Below the pieces are notes generated by a model. It worked only from the letters and a program-made list of their open reading frames with translations. It was not told the DNA's origin and ran no database searches. Positions 53,011 through 61,287 of a DNA stretch of 64,000 nucleotides are shown here, one piece after another. How positions within the stretch are numbered: position 1 is the stretch's first letter; every line of letters begins with the position of its first letter. Source of the stretch: Laburnicola sp. R22_1 (Eukaryota > Ascomycota > Dothideomycetes > Pleosporales > Didymosphaeriaceae); contig JACONQ010000013.1 in the NCBI GenBank assembly GCA_014281115.1, positions 1,974,501 through 2,038,500 on the forward strand, in the 5' to 3' direction. The translations under genes were made by a program, and so were the position numbers.

Positions 53011-54070
53011 TGTGTATGTATGTATATATATAAACTTGCTTGTGCAAGTCTCGTTGGGGTGCGTTGCAGCTTAGGTTATGCTATGGTATGCTATGTTATC
53101 TCACACTATGGAACGATGTATTATACAAGTAGTGTGTACAAATTCAGCACTTAGGTTTCAAGACTCAGACGCAGACTCAGGATTTGCTATTTGTCCAGTC
53201 GAATATTTAGTTCGTTGTAACGAGTGGCTAGGCTGGGGGCTGGTGGTTTAGTAACGATACTACACTACCTAGGTACACTACACTGCACGTGTGTTTGTTC
53301 GTATTGTGCAGCCGCGTGATCTACGTTTACGCCGCTGTTAAAATGAGGTTAGGTATACACGTATAGTATGTACCTACTATATTTCTTTAGCAGTCCAGTG
53401 TTAGGTACACACAACCTGCGGATGGTACTGTTATACATACGTACTTACTTATTTACTTCACGCTACTCCATTTACACACCCAATAACAACAAAACCACGC
53501 ACCTGCCAAAGCTTCCCGCCCACACACAAAACCTCCCACACCCGCGCTACGTTCTCTCCGCTACTAACTCTGCTTCCTATACCGCCGTACCACCTTACCT
53601 AACCCACCAAGCAACACCAGCATTACAAACAAACAAACGCAGAACACAGACAAAAAAACCTTTAAACCCCTACCTCTACCAGCGAAGAGAAATAAGCCCC
53701 CTAAGACGGAAATTTCCTCAGCCCACGGAGAGAAAGAAAGAAAACAGAAACGTGTCTATCGGAGTCCCGAGGTCCTTATGCAAGACTACCACCACCACCA
53801 CTACTACTACTATAAAAAGAAAGGTAGTGCACCTACACACACACACCTCCTTTGAACACTCTGGTCTCTACTCTCTACTCTCCACCCATCAACGCCACCA
53901 CACACATCACGCACCACCACACCACACCCAAACCAAAACACAACACTGCACACTTCTCTCACACAAATATTACTCATCCTTCTCACTACCTCCTACGTAC
54001 GCTACCCAAGCCCATTCCATTCTATTCCATCCCATCCCATTCCACCCCCCCCCAAATATATACTTCTCCC

Positions 54071-54100
54071 AATTCAATTCAATTCAATTCAATTCAATTC
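54071..54100. repeat. AATTC pentanucleotide microsatellite
   Basis: There are six perfect AATTC units, preceded by imperfect CCATT-type repeats and a run of nine C at about 54046. Confidence 0.95.
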
Positions 54101-54432
54101 CCTGCTTAAAGCCCTCTCGCCCTCCCCAAGAAAAGAAGGCCTATCCACTGCCGAATAAACATTTCGAACAAACAATGGCGCCAGCAGCTATGAATGATCC
54201 GACATCTACCCTGTCCTGTATACGCTCAAAAAGCTACAGACATGCGGGACGCAAGAGGGAGGTATCAAACAACGAAAGGACGAAGAAAAAAACAGCCAGC
54301 TAGCCGGAAACCCCTCCTTTTCCAATATGTGGAGATGAAACTAAAGGACGGAGTGGCATGCAGCAGGCCGCGTGGTGGGATATGTAGTCGTTGTCCAGAA
54401 TGAAACACACAAGGAAAATACGGCCGTCGACC

Positions 54433-56024
54433 TTAACGGAGACCGATGACGCTCTGTACACTGCTTAGTTGTTGGTTCCAATGTGGGCTTGTGTGACACG
54501 TACCATCTCCAGCGTCCAGACTCTCCTAATCCACACCTTGAGCTTGCCTTCAATGCCCCTAACATTGTCGAGCTCTACACCTTCCCACCAGCACCGTCGG
54601 GCCGGTTTCCTCCAGAAGAGGAGGAGCTTCTGCGCCATCCCTACTGCATTGCTGTTGCCCAAATCGTTACCTTTGATGTCGGTCCGCAAACGGGCCAGTG
54701 CGATGCTGCAGATAACAGCCTTGTTTGGCTCTCCGGCTCGGTGTCCCCATCGGTCGTCGTGATTGAACCCGCTGTGTAATAAGTCAATATCGGAGTCCGC
54801 TATAGGAGCGGGGGAAGACTGACCCTGCGGTCAGCATCTCGATAAGATGCTGCTCAGTTGTTCCGGGTTCCTCGCTCTTTCGCAGACCGGAGAATATGCC
54901 GTCCTGTCTGAGAAGTGCCTCGCCAGCAGCTCGCTTTACTTCGATCATCTCCGGGTGAGAAATGTCGCGATGGGGCGGAATGACGTAGAAGTCGAGATCT
55001 TCTCGCAGCACGATGATACCAGCACGGTCCTGCAGCATGTCTCGTGCAGAACCATGCATAGGCTCAATAGCGTGGGCTTCGGTCGGGTGGTCGGGGACAG
55101 CGGAAGGAGAAGGGGGCGAGGCAGGAATGGTTTGGGCTACAGTTCGAAAGAACTCGAGCATGTATTGGAGTGAATTGGGATCGTACTGAGAAGGATAGAT
55201 AGCGTCAGATAAATATAATGCAGGGTTGGAGAGATGAAAACGGATCGCTTGAATGGAGTTGAAGCGAGCGTTGGGGGGAGAAGAGAAATCGGGGGCACCA
55301 ACATCCACAGGGTATACGTCACCGTCGTGATACTGGTTCATGTGGCCATCGGGAAGCAGTCCATTGGGGAAGAGAGAAAGAAGAACAAATTCCGGGAGTG
55401 TCAGCAGCTCGTCGCGAGAGAGCGTGAACCGCGATCCTCTGCGCCTGGTCAGCGCCGATGCCGTAGTTTACTGTTGTTTACCTACCTCAGCTCTAGCGTG
55501 ATGTTCTCATCGGAGCCGCCGAGCGTGTTTATCGGCGGCCCGCCGCTGTGCTGCGACACCTGGGTGATGATACTCGAGGGACCTCCTGCAGACGCCATGA
55601 CGTATGTGAACGACTCGAGTGGGCTATATCCTTCGCTGTATGGCGGCGGCGGTTCTCCGTCGTCGATGTCCTTGCTGCTGGAACCGTCTTTGGTGTCGCG
55701 GGGGAGCGCAGCCTTGGTGTCAGCGAATGCGGTAGCGGCAGACGAAGACGACGCGGTGAAAGGTGGCGCGGCTGCAAACGCTGGCGGTGATTCGTTGTCG
55801 TCCGAGACCTTGTCGGGGTCCTCGTCACCGTCCTCGGGAGGAAAGTAGAGGGAGGAAAAGGGAGGCGGGTACGGAGATTCACCCGCGGTTGGAAGTGCTC
55901 TCGGGTCGTCGGCGGGCGCTGCAGCCGTGTAGGGCGGGCGTGGGTCACTGCTATCGCAGGAGCTGTGAGGCAAAGGAGTGACTACGGACAAGCCGTCTGT
56001 ACTGAACGCCTGCGTATGCGACAA
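54433..56024 (-). CDS. WHI2: Whi2-family BTB/POZ protein (stress and nutrient signalling cofactor)
   Basis: In yeast, Whi2 partners the Psr1/Psr2 phosphatases at the plasma membrane, supports the general stress response and restrains TORC1 when amino acids are low. Proposed exons are 56024-55486, 55438-55303, 55185-54824, 54771-54504 and 54453-54433. Introns are 47, 117, 52 and 50 nt, all in phase, giving about 441 aa. The N-terminal half is Pro/Ser/Asp-rich. Then come L-E-L-R-G-S-R-F-T-L-S-R-D-E-L-L, V-Y-P-V-D-Y-D-P-N-S-L-Q-Y-M (BTB), A-G-I-I-V-L-R-E-D-L-D-F-Y, M-L-T-A-G-G-F-N-H and a C-terminus W-T-L-E-M-S-V-I-G-L-R. The last exon is only 21 nt. The start is unresolved: 56024 reads TTG, the frame stays open upstream to about 56273 without ATG, and the first internal ATG is at 55598. 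The 117-nt intron has a weak GTTGGT donor. Confidence 0.85.
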
Positions 56025-56645
56025 GGTGCCGGTTGTGCTGCGTATTGGGCGGGCGTGGCTGGGCGGACCTCGAAGGCGGGACCGTGGCAGAGCAGGTGGA
56101 TTGTACGCGCGCAGTCCGATTATAGGAGGGCCAAACGCATTGGAGGCAGTCGGGTGCAGAACGGACGTGCGAGAGTCGCGCCCAGACTGCGTGTGATGAG
56201 GTCGAGTGAGTGCATCTTGGAACAGGCGCCAAGCCGCTTTTCTCGGGCTAGCGTGGTGCGTCCTCCCGCTTGTTTACACTTTATAGCACCATGCGAGTCT
56301 TGTCCAGACCTACTCTCATGCCATGCCCAACGAACAGCGGCTGTGCAATCAACTCCTAGCCTAGTCGCTCGACTGTCCCTTCAGACCAATTCCGACCCTG
56401 ACCAACCACGTCGTGTAGCTGGCCGCCTTCATCACTCAACTAGAAGCATACTTTTGCAGCAACGAGCACCCGAGAGTGAAACGGGGATTCACAATGGCTT
56501 CACACAGGCACTAATGCAGTAATCGACGGGTGACACGGGTGAATTCGTTGCCTGCACGACCCCGCATGGTCGTGCGCGCTTATCGCATCTATAAAGACGC
56601 GCTGCAACCATCGATCCCGCTTGCTTCCTGCCGGTAGCGTCTCGC
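56025..56645. other. Intergenic region between Gcn20 and Whi2
   Basis: These 620 bp lie downstream of the Gcn20 stop and upstream of Whi2. The part nearest Whi2 (56025-56273) is open in the Whi2 frame and may belong to its 5' exon. The rest has no supported gene. Confidence 0.5.
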
Positions 56646-59102
56646 TCAGTGCTTATGTACCACGCCCGCATCGTTTGCTTGCGCAGTGATCCTTCTCTTG
56701 TAGTCGTTGACCGTGCCATCAAAATGCTCGATTGTCCCGTTGTCACACACCCACAAGCTCGTACAGACGTTCTGCAGCATCGTCACGTCGTGACTGACCA
56801 TCAGCACACCACCCTCGAACTTCTGCAGCGCGTCCGAAAGCGCGTCCATTGCTTCGATATCCAAGTGATTGGACGGCTCGTCGAGCACGAGAATGTGCGG
56901 ATTCTGCAGAGACAAACATGCAAAGGCGACACGAGACTTCTGACCTCCGGAGAGGAGCTCCATCTTCTGCAGGCCTGTCATACCAGTGATACCAAACGCA
57001 CCAAGGTGACGACGGTACTCCTCGTCCGTCTTGCCGTGATACTGCTTCGACATGAAGCCCACTGCGCTGTCGTTCAGGTCCAGAGCATCGACGTGGTGCT
57101 GCGCGAAGAAGCCCACCCGAAGACGGGGATTCTGTGAGATCAAACCTGACGACGGCTGGAGGGCGCCGATGAGCAGCTTCAAAGCCGTCGTCTTACCAGC
57201 ACCGTTTGGTCCGACAATGCCAATCCGTGAGTCGAGCTGAACGTCAAGATCGACGTTCTTCAACAATATCTTGTCCGGAGTGTAGCCAAAGGTGACACCG
57301 CTCATCTGGATGATAGGCGGCGACATTTTTTCAACTTCAGGGAACTTGAAATGCACGCTGTACTCAGCTTCTGGAACTTGTAGTACCGGCATCTTCTCGA
57401 GCTTCTTGATCCTAGATTGGGCTTCAGAGGACTTCGCTGCATTGTACCTGAACTTATCGATGAAGGCTGCAGATACGTCAGCCACAATATGGAGACTTGG
57501 TAGCACCTATACGAACCTTGGAGATGCGCACGCACTTCCATCTGCTTCTCGTACTCTCGCTTAGCCGTCTTTCGTCGCTCTTCTTTCGTGGCATAGAAAG
57601 AGTCTAGAGTTTGTTAGCAGTCAGACGTCAAGCCGTCAACAGATTACGTACCGAAGTTGGCGCTCTTGTAGTAGTCAAGTCGCTCAGAATGTTGATGAAT
57701 GATGTCTGTTGCCACTTCGTTCAAAAAGGCTCTGTCGTGAGATACGACTAGAAGAGTACTTGGGTAACCCTGGAGATAATTTGACAAGAAAGTAATCGAC
57801 GGGACGTCCAACATGTTGGACGGTTCGTCTAGCAACAGTAGATCGGGCTCGCAGAAGAGGGCTCGTGCAAGAGCCAACCTCATCCTCCAACCACCAGAGA
57901 AAGTTTTGGTAGCAAACTGTTGACGCTCTGTAGAGAATCCTAGACCCGCCAGAATGCTGGCTGCTCGAGACTCGGCCTTGTCAGACTCCATCTCCGCAAG
58001 CTTGGCGTGGATGTCACTCAGAGTGACGTCGAGACCCTCACGCTGCTTGTCAAGAATGGCAGCATCTGCTGATGTGTCAGCCAAGGTGGAGCGCTCGGCT
58101 TCCAATTCTGTCAGTTCCTTGGTGATTTTCTGCCTGTTGTCAGATGGACTCTGATAGACGAGTAGATGCACTTACGTCCTGCTCCTTCAGGAGATGCTTC
58201 CGCCATACATCAGCATCCAGGACAGCCTGGATAGCCGGGGTGTCATCGCCAGTTATCTGTCTTCATTAAGCACTAAAGATGAGGAGTGACTAGGTAGAAT
58301 GGCTTACCTCCTGCTCGACGTGAAGAATGGATATATGCGTGGGAATAGCCACCTCACGGCGACTCAAGGCTCTGAGGAGCGTGGATTTACCAATACCGTT
58401 CTGACCTACCAGACCATACCTACGGCCATAGGCGAGGGTCAGAGATGTGTCTGTCAATATACGCTTTCCGCTGATGGAAATATCAAAGCTGTCAATCTTG
58501 ATGTCCTTGCTCTTGGTGCTTGCGTCCGAGCCCAGTTGCAGCGGGTTGACCTGCATGTAGAACTCCTCGTAGCTCTGGGTCTCGTCTGGCTGGTTGAGCA
58601 GCCTGGAGGCCTCGTACTCGACATTTTTGAATTCCTTGCGGTCTTGCTTGGCCTTGAGCTTGCGTTCGGCCTTTTCAAGCTTCTTGCGGTCGACCCTCGA
58701 CTCTACCTTGCGGGCGTTGGCAGACTCCAGGTCGACGCCACCGCCTGCCAGCCCCAGCGTGGTGGACATGTGCGTCCGTGAGCCCACGTGGATTGCCTGG
58801 TCAAGCTTCCTGGCCGACGGGGCCATCGGGCGCCGCTCGCCGTCGGTGCCATTTGCGGCATTCAGGCGCGAGATGAATTTCTCCACGAGGTTGTGGATAG
58901 TGGTCTCATTCTGCGGCGTGAGATCGCCCGAAGCGGAAAGAAGCAGGGCGGTGATGCTCGCAGCGGCTTCCTCAAGCGGAGAAGGGGCATGGGGGTCTGC
59001 TTCAGAGGTGAAGGAGCTGGCGGCGTGGGTCAGGTAGCCAACCGAGTAGTCCGAGAGGACGGGGTCGATGTCAGGGATCTGGGCTCTGATTTCAGCTTCC
59101 AT
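56646..59102 (-). CDS. GCN20: ABC-F ATPase Gcn20
   Basis: Gcn20 is a soluble ABC protein with two ATPase cassettes and no membrane segments. In yeast it works with Gcn1 on ribosomes to activate the kinase Gcn2 when amino acids are scarce. Five exons, 59102-58308, 58256-58176, 58129-57652, 57603-57517 and 57466-56646, are joined by introns of 51, 46, 48 and 50 nt. They give 753 aa, close to the yeast length. Cassette 1 has G-Q-N-G-I-G-K-S-T (about 232-240), signature F-S-G-G-W (369-373) and L-L-L-L-D-E-P-S-N-M-L-D (389-400). Cassette 2 has G-P-N-G-A-G-K-T-T (566-574), L-S-G-G-Q (652-656) and L-V-L-D-E-P-S-N-H-L-D (673-683). The N-terminal ~190 residues match the Gcn1-binding part in position. 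All catalytic motifs are intact. Confidence 0.96.
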
Positions 59103-61258
59103 GGTGCCAATGGTGGTGCGCGGGAGGCTTGTCCGGCGCGGTCGTTGTGCGATGCAAGCTTGGATTGGAAGGGTGGTGGCGTCGGCACGGCCTGCCTGGC
59201 GGTGCGCTGTTCTGGAAGGTCACGAGCAAGGCGTGTGCGGCGACGAGCTCTCGCGGCGGCGCAACGGCTGACGACGCGATGGGGTTGTGCCTGTGCGGTG
59301 CCTGTGCGGTGCCTGGGCAGGCGTAGCAGAGCAGCAGCAGCGTGGGCAGCCGGCAGCCAATGGGTTGGCAAGACGTTGGCGGGCGTGGGAACGTGTGCAA
59401 GACGACCCACGGCAGCAAAAAGCGCAGGTGGAGGCTCTTCCGTGGTGCCCAAACAAGCCGGTTCGACGCGGGCCAGGATCTCCCGCCTTACGTGCGTCTG
59501 TCTGCGCTGAACATCATCCGCACCGCACCGCATCCAGCCCGCCTGGCATCAGCCGCTGTGCCGCCTGCCAAAAGCACCGATACCTGCCGTGTGTCGCGCA
59601 TTCCGCGGCCATGCCCACAGCAGCGTGTCGCCGCTTGTAGCAGCTTGGAGGCCGCGTCGTGTTTGCCATGCTGCATCGCGGTGCCAATTCCACAATCCCA
59701 CAAGTCTCGCAGCCCAGCTAGCAGCCAGCCAAGCTGTCCGCCCGCAACTCTTGGGCGACGTCTTCGGCTGGTGATGCTGTAATGCTGCATCTCTATACCG
59801 GGAATCCCAGTCGCGCGCTCCCACTTCTCCGCCTCGGGGCTGGCTGATGGGCTGCGATTCGGGGCAGAGCGTGCCGGCGAGAGGTGTAATCCTGCTGTAA
59901 TCCTGCTGTAATCCTGCTGTAATCCTGCTGTAATCCTGCTGTAATCCTGCTGTAATCCTGCTGGCCGGATGCCGTCTTCAAGGCGGTGGAGGCCTGCAAT
60001 CGTCTCACGGCGCAGCAGTAGTGTAGTGACATGCGTCGGTAGATGGATGAATAGAGATGCGGGCAATGGGAGATGGGCGGAGCCGATCAACAAACAATCT
60101 CCACCGCGTTGCAGGGCGTCGCGAATCGCCGGCTTGGGTTGTGCAGAGCCGGCCTGCAATCGTGGCAGGACTATTTTGGGCGCGTTACATGTATTTACAC
60201 GTATGTACAGTATACAGTACTGGGCCTACTGGCTGCTGCGAGGGCGCCGTGCCTGGCTTCTCCTGGTACCGACTGGTGACTTGCCAGCGCGCTGCAGCTC
60301 GATGCGCCGTGGCCGTGGCCGTGCAGACGGGCAGAAGCCCGCGCTGCACTGCACACTGCAGCGTCGCAGGGGGGGCAAACAACCGTGAACGCTGAACAGA
60401 GACGTGAGGCAGCAATCGAGAAGACGACGTCTGAGCGCCAGTGTTTTGGCATTCCGCCGTACCTAGCAGTGACACGGGGCTGGCCCAATTCACCGGCAAC
60501 AGAGCTCGCTAAAGCTAGCGGCGCGACTGGGGGACGACGATCCCAGAAGCAAGCAACCTGGGAAACCAAGCTGCACCCGATTTCTTCTGCTCCTCCGCCC
60601 TTCCTCGAGACTCCACTCCTCTGTCTCAGCCCGTAGGCTTCCTCCTCCTTGCCTCCGCCATGCAGCGTGCATGCTAGCCCGCCCACCTCTGTCCGCCCGC
60701 CCGCCCGCCTGCAGCAACTTAGAACTCGGCCGTGGTAGCAGCAGCAGCGACATGCCAGCATGCCCACCGCGCACTCACAGGTAGCGCATCGTCAAGTGAG
60801 CCCGCCAGCCGGCCCCACCTGCAACTGAGAATGAAAACTGTTCCGACGGTAACTACCCGCTGTCTCCTTCCTCGCTGTTGTGTGTGTCCGTCTGTCTGTC
60901 TCCTTGCTTGCATTGTTGTTGTGGCCCTCCCTCGACGCCTCGAGCCGCGGCAGCTTGCCCAACGCGTCCAAATATCTTCTGCCCGAGTAGTACTGAATGC
61001 CATACTGACGCATTGCCGTGACACAGCTCTGTGCCACTGCCTCTGTCGTTGGTGCCTCCACCGTTGGCCTGTCGTTCGGACGCGAGGCTGCCCTTGGCCC
61101 TTCGACCAAGAGGAAAGCCACGCCAGCACGAGAGCTGGACCGCCGGCCACTGCACGCTGCGGTGCAAACGACAACCACCACGGCCGACCCTCCGCTCAGC
61201 GCCCCTATATCACGCCCGCCCACCTCGCGCCTGCCTCTCGCATCTCACCCCAGCTACG
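59103..61258. other. Divergent promoter region between Gcn20 and the large Ser/Pro-rich gene
   Basis: These 2.2 kb separate two genes transcribed away from each other, so both promoters should lie here. The region is GC-rich, contains the 11-bp minisatellite at 59887-59963 and C/T-rich stretches near 60560-60720 and 60870-60930. The many overlapping open frames are explained by high GC content and by the minisatellite. Confidence 0.6.
59887..59963. repeat. Minisatellite, seven units of 11 bp
   Basis: The unit TAATCCTGCTG repeats seven times without error (starts at 59887, 59898, 59909, 59920, 59931, 59942 and 59953). It lies in the divergent intergenic region upstream of Gcn20. Confidence 0.95.
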
Positions 61259-61282
61259 ATGGCCGCCAGCGTCGCCCTGTGA
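61259..61282 (+). promoter_or_regulatory. Upstream open reading frame of seven codons
   Basis: An ATG in good context (ACGATGGCC) opens a frame M-A-A-S-V-A-L and stops at TGA (61280-61282). The stop is only 5 nt before the ATG of the large gene at 61288. If transcribed in the leader it should reduce or gate translation of the main frame. Alternatively transcription starts between the two ATGs. Confidence 0.5.
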
Positions 61283-61287
61283 GGAGA

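Larger units (their letters stand above)
52078..54432. other. Convergent intergenic region between the SAH hydrolase and Whi2 genes
   Basis: Both flanking genes end here. The region contains a partial copy of the island-border repeat (52924-53010), an ACC/ACT triplet run near 53788-53812 and a pentanucleotide array (54071-54100). A 311-codon + frame at 53368-54303 is Thr/His/Pro/Ser-rich because it reads AC-rich simple sequence. Its last 42 codons start at an ATG in an ideal context (ACAATGGCG, 54175). I do not accept it as a gene. Confidence 0.55.

Noticed and set aside
53368..54303. 311-codon + frame rich in Thr, His, Pro and Ser
   Set aside because: It reads AC-rich simple sequence and the AATTC array. 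It has no domain and no credible length match to a gene.
59488..60159. 223-codon minus frame with an internal protein repeat
   Set aside because: The repeated residues come from translating the 11-bp minisatellite.
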